From NCBI RefSeq assembly GCF_025685655.1, contig NZ_JAGSYG010000004.1:62001-126000 (forward strand): DNA of 64,000 nucleotides, written 5' to 3'. The position numbers and the translations under genes were made by a program. Positions within the stretch are counted from its first letter, which is position 1. Every line of letters begins with the position of its first letter. Positions 42,882-51,427 of this stretch are shown here, one piece after another. The stretch is from Acidicapsa ligni (lineage in GTDB: Bacteria; Acidobacteriota; Terriglobia; Terriglobales; Acidobacteriaceae). The notes under the pieces are model-generated. The model searched no databases. It saw only the letters and a list, made by a program, of their open reading frames with translations, and had not been told where the DNA came from.

Positions 42882-43523
42882 TTGGCCTCGAAAACCGCTA
42901 CCATCGCGAAAAAAACTGCAAGTCCTGCGGCGCCGGATGCCTCTCGCGCAGGCCGCATTCGTTCTACTACGGTTATCTGTGTTCGCCGCAACGGCTCGGT
43001 CGTAATGGCTGCCGATGGGCAGGTTACGCTGGGTGATCACGTGCTCAAACACTCCGCGAAGAAGATTCGCCGCCTGTATCAGGACAAGATTCTGGCTGGC
43101 TTCGCTGGCTCGACCGCGGATGCTTTTTCACTCTTCGCACGCTTTGAGGTAAAGCTGGAGCAGTATGCCGGTAACCTGGGCCGCGCTGCTGTTGAGTTGG
43201 CGCGTGACTGGCGTACGGACAAGATGTTGCGCAATCTTGAGGCGCTGCTGATTGTTGCCGATATCGGGCAGACTTTTCTTATCTCTGGTTCGGGTGATGT
43301 GATTGATCCGGATGAGTCGATTGCTGCAATCGGTTCTGGTGGAAGCTATGCCACAGCGGCTGCACGTGCGTTGCTTGAGAACACGGATCTCAGCGCCCGC
43401 GAGGTTGCGGTGAAATCGATGAAGATCGCAGGTGAAATCTGCATCTATACCAATGACCGCATCACGGTCGAGGAACTGCACCAGGAATCAAAAGAAGAGA
43501 CGACAAAGGAGTTGCAGGCTTAA
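42882..43523 (+). CDS. hslV: ATP-dependent protease subunit HslV
   Basis: A 213-residue proteasome-like threonine protease that forms the core of HslUV. The catalytic region is [20 protein letters not shown] followed by [39 protein letters not shown] is the later family motif. In typical HslV the active-site Thr follows the initiator Met directly. Here no ATG, GTG or TTG exists between the TTG at 42882 and that Thr, so at least 28 residues (rich in Ala, Lys, Ser, Pro) precede it and must be removed. TTG at 42882 has AAGGAT about 6 nt upstream; the frame is open further to 42744. hslU follows by 32 nt. Confidence 0.93.
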   Translation: MASKTATIAKKTASPAAPDASRAGRIRSTTVICVRRNGSVVMAADGQVTLGDHVLKHSAKKIRRLYQDKILAGFAGSTADAFSLFARFEVKLEQYAGNLGRAAVELARDWRTDKMLRNLEALLIVADIGQTFLISGSGDVIDPDESIAAIGSGGSYATAAARALLENTDLSAREVAVKSMKIAGEICIYTNDRITVEELHQESKEETTKELQA

Positions 43524-43555
43524 GGCTCACGAGCTGCCACCTGCCCGTTTTTCCT

Positions 43556-45061
43556 ATGGCCATATACCTCCCAGGAACTGCCGAAGATCAGGATGTCGCG
43601 CTGGATGAATTGACTCCGCGCGAGATTGTTGCCGAGCTGGACAAACATGTTGTCGGCCAGCGCGCCGCGAAGCGTGCTGTTGCGATTGCGCTGCGGAATC
43701 GTACGCGCCGCCAGAAGCTGCCGCCCGATCTCGCTGAAGACATCATGCCCAAGAACATCATCATGATTGGGCCTACCGGTGTGGGCAAGACGGAAATCGC
43801 TCGCCGCCTGGCAAAGCTTACCGACTCGCCGTTTCTCAAGGTGGAAGCTTCGAAATTCACCGAGGTAGGGTATGTCGGGCGCGATGTGGAGTCTATGATT
43901 CGTGATCTCGTTGAGATTGCTATCGACATGGTTCGCGAAGAGCGTCTTGAAGAAGTAGAAGATAAGGCGGAAATGAACGCCGAAGAGCGGCTGCTTGATC
44001 TGCTGTTGCCTCCGCCGCCTGAGGCCCAGCAGCCGGTGCAGGAAGGCCAGCTTAGCCTGCCGGGATCGGATAGCTACCAGCGGTCGCGCGAGAAGCTGCG
44101 TCAGCAGTTCCGCGAAGGCAAGCTGGATGATCGCCAGGTGGAGTTGGATGTACGCGAGCGCAACTCTCCGCAGTTGGGAATCATCTCCAGCCAGAACATC
44201 GAAGACATGGATATGAGTCTCAAGGACCTGTTGCCCAACATCTTTGGCGGAAGCAGCAAGAAGCGCAAGATGAAGGTGAATGAGGCCTTTGAATATCTCA
44301 TTCAGGAAGAGGAAAGCCGTCTCATCGATATGGATCAGGTGACGCGCGCGGCTGTGGAGCGTGTGGAGACCAGCGGCATTATCTTCCTGGATGAGATCGA
44401 CAAGATTGCCGGACGCGAAGGCGGGCATGGCCCGGATGTTTCGCGTGAAGGCGTGCAGCGCGACATTCTGCCGATTGTCGAAGGAACGACGGTCAACACT
44501 CGCTACGGCATGGTGCGGACAGACTTCATCCTGTTCATCGCCGCAGGAGCGTTCCATGTTTCGAAGCCTTCGGATTTGATCCCGGAGTTGCAGGGACGTT
44601 TTCCAATCCGCGTGGAGTTGCAATCACTGACAGTCGATGATTTTCTGCGCATCCTCACGGAGCCCAAGACTTCGTTGACCAAGCAATGCATCGCGCTGCT
44701 TGAGACGGAGGGCGTGCGGCTTGAGTTCTCTCCGGAGGCGTTGCGCGAGATGGCGGCGTTCGCTTTCCGCGTGAATGAGACGACGGAAAATATCGGCGCC
44801 CGGCGTTTGCACACAATCATGGAGCGCGTGCTGGAAGAGATCAGCTTCCTCGCGCCGGATCTTGCGCGCGTGGCAAAGGACTCGGAGCAAGCCGACTCGA
44901 TTGCCAAGGCCATCAAGGATGAGTCCACTACACCGTTGCCGTACCAGGAGCGTGAGACGCAGACCGGGACGGAAAAGGTCTTCCTGATTACGCCGGAGTA
45001 CGTGCGGCACATGGTAGCAACCATTGTTAAGGATCAGGATCTTAGCCGCTACATTCTGTAG
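43556..45061 (+). CDS. hslU: HslU AAA+ unfoldase
   Basis: A 501-residue ATPase that unfolds substrates for HslV. Diagnostic elements are [20 protein letters not shown], Walker A GPTGVGKT at 72-79, the pore motif in [20 protein letters not shown], Walker [13 protein letters not shown] and the C-terminal DLSRYIL that inserts into HslV. An I-domain with a long acidic, proline-rich insertion ([14 protein letters not shown]) occupies about 145-240, making it somewhat longer than the E. coli protein (443). It lies in an operon with hslV; a hairpin follows at 45089. Confidence 0.96.
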   Translation: MAIYLPGTAEDQDVALDELTPREIVAELDKHVVGQRAAKRAVAIALRNRTRRQKLPPDLAEDIMPKNIIMIGPTGVGKTEIARRLAKLTDSPFLKVEASKFTEVGYVGRDVESMIRDLVEIAIDMVREERLEEVEDKAEMNAEERLLDLLLPPPPEAQQPVQEGQLSLPGSDSYQRSREKLRQQFREGKLDDRQVELDVRERNSPQLGIISSQNIEDMDMSLKDLLPNIFGGSSKKRKMKVNEAFEYLIQEEESRLIDMDQVTRAAVERVETSGIIFLDEIDKIAGREGGHGPDVSREGVQRDILPIVEGTTVNTRYGMVRTDFILFIAAGAFHVSKPSDLIPELQGRFPIRVELQSLTVDDFLRILTEPKTSLTKQCIALLETEGVRLEFSPEALREMAAFAFRVNETTENIGARRLHTIMERVLEEISFLAPDLARVAKDSEQADSIAKAIKDESTTPLPYQERETQTGTEKVFLITPEYVRHMVATIVKDQDLSRYIL

Positions 45062-45088
45062 GCTGATTTCTGGATTTACCCTGTTCTC

Positions 45089-45121
45089 TTTTCTGACGAG
45101 TCGCACCGGCTCGTCAGAAAA
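45089..45121. terminator. Hairpin between convergent hslU and MarR genes
   Basis: TTTTCTGACGAG (45089-45100) pairs perfectly with CTCGTCAGAAAA (45110-45121) around 9 nt. It lies 28 nt after the hslU stop and 51 nt after the MarR stop, and its T/A edges suit a bidirectional terminator. Confidence 0.75.
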
Positions 45122-45141
45122 AAACAGGATTCATGCGGGTG

Positions 45142-45183
45142 TTTTATTCTTCTATTTTTACTTTTCTATTTCTATTTTTCTAT
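45142..45183. repeat. 14-bp A/T-rich tandem repeat across the MarR stop codon
   Basis: Three 14-nt units on the minus strand (ATAGAAAAATAGAA, ATAGAAAAGTAAAA, ATAGAAGAATAAAA) span the end of the MarR gene; its last codons and TAG stop lie in the first unit. Confidence 0.65.
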
Positions 45184-45615
45184 ATTGAGCGCTTCGAGCG
45201 TACGCAGTGTCTCAAGCATCCTGCTGAGAGCTATTTTCCCAACGGTATCTTCAAATTCCTTTTGTAGTTTGTCGAATGTGCCGATGACGCGCAGGGCGCT
45301 TTTCTTTCCCTGTGGCTTCAATGTTAGAAGATAGGCGCGCGCGTCCTCAGGATCGATCTTGCGTTGGAGCAATCCTTTCGCTTCAAGCGATGATACGCAG
45401 TGACTTACATTGCCGCGCGTAGTGCCAAAGGTCTCAGCCAGCAAGGATGGCTTGACGAGATTGGGCGCTTCGAAAAACATGGCGGCAAGAACCAGCCCTT
45501 CGAGAAAGCTCAGGTTATCGTCAGCTAGAACCTGGGCAGTTAGAGATTCAAAGCGCCGAGCCGCCCGCTTGACTGCAAACATCGGACTCTGCTGGAGAAA
45601 TGCATTGATGCGCAT
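45172..45615 (-). CDS. MarR-family transcriptional regulator
   Basis: A 147-residue winged-helix regulator: MRINAFLQQSPMFAVKRAAR, recognition region LLAETFGTTRGNVSHCVSSLE, and wing KGLLQRKIDPEDARAYLLTL. MarR proteins usually repress a divergent gene until they bind a ligand. The divergent neighbour here is a TonB-dependent receptor. ATG at 45615 with AAGGAG 9 nt upstream; that Shine-Dalgarno is part of a 13-bp duplication (45619-45644). An upstream in-frame start at 45666 is less likely. Confidence 0.9.
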   Translation of the reverse strand: MRINAFLQQSPMFAVKRAARRFESLTAQVLADDNLSFLEGLVLAAMFFEAPNLVKPSLLAETFGTTRGNVSHCVSSLEAKGLLQRKIDPEDARAYLLTLKPQGKKSALRVIGTFDKLQKEFEDTVGKIALSRMLETLRTLEALNIEK

Positions 45616-45618
45616 GAA

Positions 45619-45644
45619 CTGTTGCTCCTTGCTGTTGCTCCTGA
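45619..45644 (-). repeat. 13-bp duplication carrying the MarR Shine-Dalgarno
   Basis: CTGTTGCTCCTTG (45619-45631) and CTGTTGCTCCTGA (45632-45644) share their first 11 bases. On the minus strand each copy contains AGGAGCAACAG, so the MarR gene has two Shine-Dalgarno sequences 13 nt apart. Confidence 0.75.
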
Positions 45645-45668
45645 TTGTTACCCTTCGATTGTTCAAAG

Positions 45669-45687
45669 TAGTTTACACGCTCAACTA
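45669..45687. promoter_or_regulatory. Possible MarR operator
   Basis: TAGTT (45669-45673) and AACTA (45683-45687) form a short inverted repeat with a 9-nt spacer between the divergent MarR and receptor genes. The size suits a MarR dimer site. The call rests on position and form only. Confidence 0.35.
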
Positions 45688-45745
45688 TTCATCGTCACAT
45701 CAAATCATCATTGCGCTTCTAATTCTTTGCGTTCACCATGACTAA

Positions 45746-47632
45746 GTGCCTATATTGACATTGAGAAATCCAATTCGTTTTACTCTTGCTCTTCTGCTTG
45801 CGGCTGGTGTTCGAGTATGCGCCGCGCAGGATACACCTGCTCCACAACCCGAGGTAGCTTCGCATCCCGTACTTACGCAGCCAGTACTACTTCCGCATCC
45901 GGCGGAGACGATGGTGGTGCTGGGATCGCCGGTACCGGTGCCGTTGGCGGAGTCGCCCAGCGCAGTGCTGGTGTTGCCGCTGCGTCAGAATGAACTGTTT
46001 CTCGCAACGCCGCTCGATCCGTTGCGCAGCGACTCGTCTATCTTTTTGGAGCAGCGTGGAGCTGGTGGAGCGCAGACGGACGTAACTCTGCGCGGCGGCA
46101 GTTATGAGCAGACACTGGTGCTGTTGAACGGCTTCCGCATCAACGATAGCCAGGCCGCACATCATAATCTCGACTTGCCCGTTCCACTTACGGCGATGGA
46201 TTCGATCCAGGTGCTGCACGGAGCGGGATCGACGCTGCATGGAGCGGATGCTCTGAGTGGTGTGGTCGATTTTATAACTGCTGCACCCAAGGCAAATTCC
46301 ATCGAGGTCAACTCGGGCTTTGGCAGCTTTGGCAGCAATGAGCAGGCGCTAACGGCGGAGTTGTTACGGCATGCATGGAGTGACCGGCTTACGGGAAGCC
46401 ATAATCTTTCGACTGGATTTATCACCGATCGCGACTATCGCAATGAGACTGCTGCAAATGAAAGCTGGCTTGGCTCGCGGCTTGGACTGAGTGATTTGTT
46501 ATTGGCAACAAGTGACAGGTCTTTTGGCGCTGCGGGATTTTATGGGGACTATCCATCGTGGGAGCGGACGAAGGGATGGTTTGCAGGACTGCGGCAGGAG
46601 CTGGGCAGCGAGACTCAGGCGGCCTTTGCTTATCGCCGGCACACGGACGATTATGTGCTGATTCGGACCGACCCGGCGGTCTACGAGAACAACCACATCG
46701 ATAGCTCATGGCAGGGTTCGCTACGCAGGACGATATCTTTTGCGGGCTCGTCCGTGGTGCTCGCGGGCCTTGAGGCGGATGGCGACAGTATCAACAGCAA
46801 TAACCTCGGACAGCATGCGCGCAATCGTGGCGCGGGTTATTTCGATATTGATCTGCGGCCAACGAAGAGCCGTTGGAATCTCTCTGCCGGTGTTCGCGAA
46901 GAGGGATTTTCAGGCGGCCAATTTGTGGCCTCACCGCATCTGGCCGGGAGTCTGAGGATTGCGAATGCATTCAAGATTCGCGCCAGCGGCGGATATGGAT
47001 ACAGAATTCCAACGTATACGGATTTGTATTATTCAGATCCAACGACGATCGGCAATCCTAACTTAAAGGCGGAGTCGGCGTGGACGGGCGATGGCGGAGT
47101 GGATTGGAATGCCAACTCGCGACTTTCGCTGTCGATTACCGGATTTTATTCGCGGCAGCACGATGCTATCGACTTTGTTCGTGCCACACCCGAATTGCCG
47201 TGGGCAGCGGTGAACCTCAGTGGCTTGCACTTCGGTGGTGTGGAGTCGTCCGCGACATGGCTGGCTACGAAGAGGCAGACCATCCGGATTGCGTGGACCT
47301 CGCTGGTGGGCGCGCAGGATGCTTTGCATGGATTGCAGTCGGAGTATGTCTTCAACTATCCGGTGCAGAACGCGCATTTCGAATGGACCTCGGTTGTTGG
47401 CCACTGGTTTACTGTGCGTAACTCATTGCAGGTTGCGCAGCGGTATCAGCAGACGGCTTATCCGGTATGGGATGTTTCATTCACGCATGAGTCGGATGCA
47501 CATGACACGATGCGGATTCGGCCTTACCTGCGGCTGGCAAATCTCAGCAATACTGGATACCAGGAGATTGTTGGAGTTGCGATGCCCGGGCGGTCGATTA
47601 CCGGCGGTGTTTCGATTCGACTGGGCAACTAG
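45746..47632 (+). CDS. TonB-dependent outer-membrane receptor
   Basis: A 628-residue outer-membrane transporter. The signal peptide (IRFTLALLLAAGVRVCA) is followed by a plug domain with the family segments ETMVVLGSPVPVPLAESPSA, RGAGGAQTDVTLRGGSYEQT, LVLLNGFRINDSQ, and VLHGAGSTLHGADALSGVVD. The rest is a 22-strand beta barrel ending near the stop. Size and plug resemble BtuB-like vitamin B12 receptors and similar small TonB receptors; the ligand is unknown, and no cobalamin riboswitch is visible in the short leader. The start is a GTG at 45746 or a TTG at 45755. It diverges from MarR, its probable regulator. Confidence 0.9.
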   Translation: MPILTLRNPIRFTLALLLAAGVRVCAAQDTPAPQPEVASHPVLTQPVLLPHPAETMVVLGSPVPVPLAESPSAVLVLPLRQNELFLATPLDPLRSDSSIFLEQRGAGGAQTDVTLRGGSYEQTLVLLNGFRINDSQAAHHNLDLPVPLTAMDSIQVLHGAGSTLHGADALSGVVDFITAAPKANSIEVNSGFGSFGSNEQALTAELLRHAWSDRLTGSHNLSTGFITDRDYRNETAANESWLGSRLGLSDLLLATSDRSFGAAGFYGDYPSWERTKGWFAGLRQELGSETQAAFAYRRHTDDYVLIRTDPAVYENNHIDSSWQGSLRRTISFAGSSVVLAGLEADGDSINSNNLGQHARNRGAGYFDIDLRPTKSRWNLSAGVREEGFSGGQFVASPHLAGSLRIANAFKIRASGGYGYRIPTYTDLYYSDPTTIGNPNLKAESAWTGDGGVDWNANSRLSLSITGFYSRQHDAIDFVRATPELPWAAVNLSGLHFGGVESSATWLATKRQTIRIAWTSLVGAQDALHGLQSEYVFNYPVQNAHFEWTSVVGHWFTVRNSLQVAQRYQQTAYPVWDVSFTHESDAHDTMRIRPYLRLANLSNTGYQEIVGVAMPGRSITGGVSIRLGN

Positions 47633-47744
47633 AGCACGCCGGAAAAGATGTGGCTGCTGCGTCCAGCCATACCCGAGTTTTAATATTCGCGAGTCTTACA
47701 CGGCCGCTCCGCAAGGCATCTTTTCCGCATCCCATAACGAGCAC

Positions 47745-47763
47745 GCCCCGTCGCAAACGGGGC
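47745..47763 (+). promoter_or_regulatory. Hairpin just upstream of the VOC gene Shine-Dalgarno
   Basis: GCCCCGT (47745-47751) pairs with ACGGGGC (47757-47763) around 5 nt, ending about 10 nt before AAGGAG. A second, longer-range pairing is possible: CGGAAAAGATG (47640-47650) with CATCTTTTCCG (47717-47727). Either could shape the leader RNA or the end of the receptor transcript. Confidence 0.45.
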
Positions 47764-47786
47764 ACAAACAGGGCAAGGAGAGATGC

Positions 47787-48134
47787 ATGTCGACACCTGA
47801 GAATCATCACAAGATCAACTACATCGAGTTCACTTCGACGGATATTGAAAAGACGAAGAGCTTCTATTCTGCTGTCTTTGGATGGAGCTTTGAGGATTGG
47901 GGTCCGGAGTACATCAGCTTTACAGGGCTGGGCATCGATGGCGGCTTCGCGAAGGGCGATGTGAAGGCAGGCGGGCCCTTGGTGATTCTTTACTCCAACG
48001 ATCTTGCGGCGACGGAGAAGGGTATCGTTGCTGCGGGTGGGAGTATTACTGTGCCGACATTTGAGTTTCCAGGTGGGCGCCGGTTTCACTTTTCTGACGG
48101 CGTTGGAAATGTGCTGGCTGTCTGGTCACGTTAG
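47787..48134 (+). CDS. VOC-family protein
   Basis: A 115-residue single-domain vicinal-oxygen-chelate protein: INYIEFTSTDIEKTKSFYSA, VFGWSFEDWG, then the second half LVILYSNDLAATEKGIVAAG and FHFSDGVGNVLAVWS. It resembles the group annotated as glyoxalase-like or 'bleomycin resistance'. The ATG at 47787 has AAGGAG 6 nt upstream; the frame is open far upstream within the receptor gene, but only as a shadow. It is unrelated in sequence detail to the VOC protein at 4691. It may be co-transcribed with the receptor 154 nt upstream. Confidence 0.88.
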   Translation: MSTPENHHKINYIEFTSTDIEKTKSFYSAVFGWSFEDWGPEYISFTGLGIDGGFAKGDVKAGGPLVILYSNDLAATEKGIVAAGGSITVPTFEFPGGRRFHFSDGVGNVLAVWSR

Positions 48135-48195
48135 GCGAATTGAATGGGAATGATCGGATAGAACCCGATGCGTGTTGGGGGTAACATTGGCTTCT

Positions 48196-48230
48196 CCCAT
48201 CCTTATGCGACAGGACTGCATAAGGATGGG
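48196..48230. repeat. C-rich intergenic hairpin (family copy 2)
   Basis: CCCATCCTTATGC (48196-48208) pairs perfectly with GCATAAGGATGGG (48218-48230) around a 9-nt loop, between the convergent VOC gene and the gene at 48293. Probably a bidirectional transcript end. Confidence 0.75.
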
Positions 48231-48292
48231 CACGCGGAAACTTGCTGATGTCTAAATGCAAACGATCTGACCTGAAGGATTCTGACCTGGAG

Positions 48293-48832
48293 CTAGTTCA
48301 CACGGGCAGGCAGGAAGCCGGGCTTTTGTTCTGTCAGCTCGTCTCGTACTAACTGCAGGCCGTAGATGCAGCGATCGAACCAGTCGGAGAGGCGCGCGAA
48401 CATGGGCGCTTCTTCGGCGTATTCCGCTACGTCGAACTGGCTCACAATGTAGTAACTTTCCTTGCCAACCTTGACCAGCTCTTCAAAGCTTTGCTGACCG
48501 TGCCTTCTGCGATACGGGTCCATCGATTCGGGGTACATGCCGGATACGAACAGGGCATAGTCTCCGATATGTTTACGCACAGCGCGCTCTTCATCGAATG
48601 AGGCAGCCGTGCCGTGGACTGGATCAGCGGCGCGCACCATTTCTTCGATGGCGTTGATGGGCTTACCGTGTTCGTCGCGAACTTTGTACAGCTTCTTCGC
48701 TTCACTGAACTCGCACAGTAGATTCGCGACGTATCGGGTGATCGATGCATCGTGTATGCCGAGTTTTCCGGCATAGCTGTTGCGGACCATTTGCTGGAAG
48801 AAGGGTTCGAGTGGATGAGTCTCAGCTTGCAT
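48293..48832 (-). CDS. Conserved-looking hypothetical cytoplasmic protein
   Basis: A 179-residue soluble protein, MQAETHPLEPFFQQMVRNSY... It is mostly helical, with segments ITRYVANLLCEFSEAKKLYK, VRKHIGDYALFVSGMYPESM and YIVSQFDVAEYAEEAPMFAR. No signal peptide, membrane helix or catalytic motif is seen and I cannot name the family. The gene has an excellent Shine-Dalgarno (AGGAGG, 5 nt before ATG) and even codon use, so it is expressed as a real protein. It stands alone; a family hairpin lies after its stop. Confidence 0.75.
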   Translation of the reverse strand: MQAETHPLEPFFQQMVRNSYAGKLGIHDASITRYVANLLCEFSEAKKLYKVRDEHGKPINAIEEMVRAADPVHGTAASFDEERAVRKHIGDYALFVSGMYPESMDPYRRRHGQQSFEELVKVGKESYYIVSQFDVAEYAEEAPMFARLSDWFDRCIYGLQLVRDELTEQKPGFLPARVN

Positions 48833-49274
48833 ACACGCCTCCTGTTGCTCCGCTGGGCGCGGAACCGATCTGGGGTTGTGTCCGTGATCTGAGACCTAAG
48901 TTTCAGACCAAAGGTTCGCAAGTTGTGCAGTGCCGGATTCCGCATCAGAAACGGGATGCCCGTCACCGCCGATTAACCTTGTATTAACAAGGAGAGTATC
49001 GGAATCCCGCGAAATGGCAATAGCATATTGCGGCGTACCCTGCCACTTCAGAGGTACGGGTGCCACGGGTGTTAATAGTTGACGTGGATTCGGGCGAAAG
49101 GTCAGGCGAAACAATAGGTGAAAGAACAAGAGAAAGACCAGTGGCGTAGAGCTGGGCCTATAATTTGGCGCATGCAATTAGTGCAACTACCATCCAGACA
49201 AAGCTGGTTTGGTAGCAGGGTTTTGACGGAAAGATAAGACAGGAACATAAGACGGAAAGATTAAGACGGGGCAC
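48833..49274. other. Intergenic region before the EF-hand hydrolase-like gene
   Basis: This 442-nt region has a small hairpin (CCTTGT-ATTA-ACAAGG near 48978) and the tandem repeat at 49225-49277. A 93-codon minus-strand frame (48896-49177) looks non-coding. No RNA gene is recognised. Confidence 0.4.
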
Positions 49275-49277
49275 ATG
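49225..49277 (+). repeat. 13-14 bp tandem repeat reaching the start codon of the next gene
   Basis: Units GACGGAAAGATAA (49225-49237), GACAGGAACATAA (49238-49250), GACGGAAAGATTAA (49251-49264) and a divergent GACGGGGCACATG (49265-49277) run into the ATG at 49275. Each unit carries a GGA or GGAA core like a weak Shine-Dalgarno. Confidence 0.7.
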
Positions 49278-50183
49278 TCCAGGCATCCAAGTGACATGAT
49301 CGGTGCGACGAGTCTTGCACTTGTGCGAGGACGTCCCATCCTCGCTTTGGCCGGGCTCGCGTGGATGTTTTTGATTTCATTCATCTTTGCAGTGCGGGCG
49401 AACGCGATGCAACCGGTTTGTGGTTTTCATTCCCGGGAGATTGCCGCGCTGACTATCGCGCGCGCCGGGTTGCTGTGTACGGATGAACCGGTAGGAGGAA
49501 CGTGTTCGCTGGAAAATGGTGAAACGGGGGATGGCGTGACTGTCGAGAATCGTCGTGCGCTCAGGCCAAAGCTGATTGTGATCGGTTTCATGGGCGGCAA
49601 TGTGAGTGCGGGCAATCTTGTGCATCGCGAAGCTCTGCTTACCCGGAAACTTCAGGCTGATTATCCCGACTCAATTCATGCTGCTATTTTTGCGAATCGA
49701 CATGGAGATCGCGCGCTCCGCTCGGTGCTGCAATTGCTGGATCAGGACGGGGATGGGCATCTGAGTGACGAAGAAAAGCGGGCTGCGCGGATCGTGATTT
49801 TTGGGCATAGCTGGGGAGCGTCGCAGACGATCACCCTTGCCGATCGACTGAACAGACTTGGGATTCCGGTGTTGCTGACAGTCCAGGTGGACAGTGTGCA
49901 GAAGAGGAATCAGAATGATGCGCGAATTCCGCCAAACGTGCAGGAGGCGGTGAACTTTTATCAGACTGAGGGGATGCTGCGCGGGCGCAGTTTAATCGTA
50001 GCCAGCGATCCGACGAAGACGATGGTACTGGGGAATTTCGAATCGAGCTACCGTCAAAAGCCGGTTTCGTGCGTGGGCTATCCCTGGTATGCGCGGGCGT
50101 TTATGAGGCCGCACATCATGATTGAAAACGATCCTCTTGTGTGGGAGAGGATTGAAGCGTTGATCCTGGAGAAGGTTTCTTAG
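49275..50183 (+). CDS. Exported alpha/beta-hydrolase-like protein with an EF-hand loop
   Basis: A 302-residue protein with an N-terminal membrane or signal segment (about 21-42: PILALAGLAWMFLISFIFAV). The core resembles an alpha/beta hydrolase: LIVIGFMGGN near 100, and a nucleophile-elbow-like VIFGHSWGASQT with Ser179. Between them lies a 12-residue loop DQDGDGHLSDEE (156-167) that fits the EF-hand calcium-binding consensus. A late histidine candidate is at RPHIM near the C-terminus. I cannot name a family or substrate. The ATG at 49275 sits at the end of a tandem repeat. Transcription ends near the hairpin at 50224. Confidence 0.72.
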   Translation: MSRHPSDMIGATSLALVRGRPILALAGLAWMFLISFIFAVRANAMQPVCGFHSREIAALTIARAGLLCTDEPVGGTCSLENGETGDGVTVENRRALRPKLIVIGFMGGNVSAGNLVHREALLTRKLQADYPDSIHAAIFANRHGDRALRSVLQLLDQDGDGHLSDEEKRAARIVIFGHSWGASQTITLADRLNRLGIPVLLTVQVDSVQKRNQNDARIPPNVQEAVNFYQTEGMLRGRSLIVASDPTKTMVLGNFESSYRQKPVSCVGYPWYARAFMRPHIMIENDPLVWERIEALILEKVS

Positions 50184-50223
50184 GCGGGGTTTATTGCGGA
50201 TGGTTTTGTAGTGGATTCGGTAT

Positions 50224-50259
50224 CCCATCCCTGTGCGATGAATCTGCACAGGGATAGGG
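50224..50259. repeat. C-rich intergenic hairpin (family copy 3)
   Basis: CCCATCCCTGTGC (50224-50236) pairs with GCACAGGGATAGGG (50246-50259) with one bulge and a 9-nt loop, between the convergent hydrolase-like and transaldolase genes. Same architecture as copies at 6426 and 48196. Confidence 0.72.
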
Positions 50260-50300
50260 CTACCGGGTAAGTTGTCGATGCCTGAGTTGAAAGCTGCCGA

Positions 50301-51296
50301 CTACTTTGCGGCTACGGCTTCGAGTTCTGTGAGGCGCTTGGCAAGCAGGCCTTCGAGCTTTTCGAGCGCGGCAGAGAAGCCATCGATGCCTTCCTTGAGC
50401 TTGTCAGTTGCCATGCGATCTTCTGCGTGCATCTTGACGAAGGTATCGTGGTCCACGGTGATCTTCTGGATGTCGAGAGTCTTCGCTTTTTCTGGATCGA
50501 GCTTGCGTGGCAGATCGCCTTGCGTGTCAGCCAGTTCGCCGAGTAGCTGCGGAGAAATCGTCAGCAGATCGGAGCCGGCGATCTCCTTGATCTCGCCGAT
50601 GTTGCGGAAGCTGGCGCCCATCACAACTGTTTTGTAGCCGAACTTTTTGTAGTAGTTGTAGATGGTCGTCACAGACTGAACGCCGGGGTCTTCTGCGCCC
50701 TGATAGTCCTTGCCGGTGTCCTTCTTGTACCAGTCGAGAATGCGGCCAACGAAGGGCGAGATCAGCGTTGCGCCCGCTTCAGCGGCGGCGATTGCCTGGT
50801 GCAGGCCGAAAAGCAGGGTCATGTTGCAGTGAATGCCTTCCTTTTCCAGGATTTCGACGGCCTTGATGCCTTCCCAGGTCGAAGCTATCTTGATCAGCAC
50901 GCGGTCACGGCCGATGCCGGCTTTGTCATACTGCGCGATGATTTCGCGAGCCACGGTGACTGTTGCTTCGGTGTTGTACGAGAGGCGGGCGTCTACTTCG
51001 GTCGAGACGCGGCCGGGAACGATCTGCAGGATCTTCTTGCCGAAGGCGATGGCCAATTCTTTGAATGCGAGGTTGGCCACGTCTTTTTCGTTGGCGTTAT
51101 CGCCCAGTTCCTTGCGGGCATCCTGCAGTACTGAGTCCACGATGGGCTGATACTGGGGCATCTGCGAGGCAGCGGTGATTAGCGAGGGATTCGTTGTTGC
51201 GTCCTGGGGGCGAAATTTTTCCATCGCCTCCATGTCGCCTGTGTCGGCTACGACCACGGTCATCTCGCGCAATTGTTCCAATAAATTTTTCGACAT
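50301..51296 (-). CDS. tal: Transaldolase
   Basis: A 331-residue transaldolase of the classical TalB type, which moves a dihydroxyacetone unit between sugar phosphates in the non-oxidative pentose phosphate pathway. Conserved elements are DATTNPSLI (32-40) and the Schiff-base lysine K136 in [33 protein letters not shown] and [14 protein letters not shown] follow, then the phosphate-site [17 protein letters not shown] at 51296 with GGAGG 5 nt upstream; an in-frame start at 51332 is unneeded. Its 3' end faces hairpin copy 3. Confidence 0.97.
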   Translation of the reverse strand: MSKNLLEQLREMTVVVADTGDMEAMEKFRPQDATTNPSLITAASQMPQYQPIVDSVLQDARKELGDNANEKDVANLAFKELAIAFGKKILQIVPGRVSTEVDARLSYNTEATVTVAREIIAQYDKAGIGRDRVLIKIASTWEGIKAVEILEKEGIHCNMTLLFGLHQAIAAAEAGATLISPFVGRILDWYKKDTGKDYQGAEDPGVQSVTTIYNYYKKFGYKTVVMGASFRNIGEIKEIAGSDLLTISPQLLGELADTQGDLPRKLDPEKAKTLDIQKITVDHDTFVKMHAEDRMATDKLKEGIDGFSAALEKLEGLLAKRLTELEAVAAK

Positions 51297-51427
51297 AAGA
51301 CCCTCCAGGGATGTATTTCGTTTTGTAAGCAACGTATTGGGGCGAAAAATCGCCCCGTTGCCTGCAAGTGTACGCCTCTTTCGACGCTAATTTCTGCGAC
51401 GAAGTGGCACTTCTTTACGCTTCGGCA

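Noticed and set aside
45738..45758. Six-codon leader peptide (MTKCLY) overlapping a possible TTG start of the TonB receptor
   Set aside because: It has no ribosome-binding site, and such short frames are common by chance.
48896..49177. 93-codon minus-strand frame
   Set aside because: No Shine-Dalgarno, no recognisable domain and a composition unlike neighbouring proteins.
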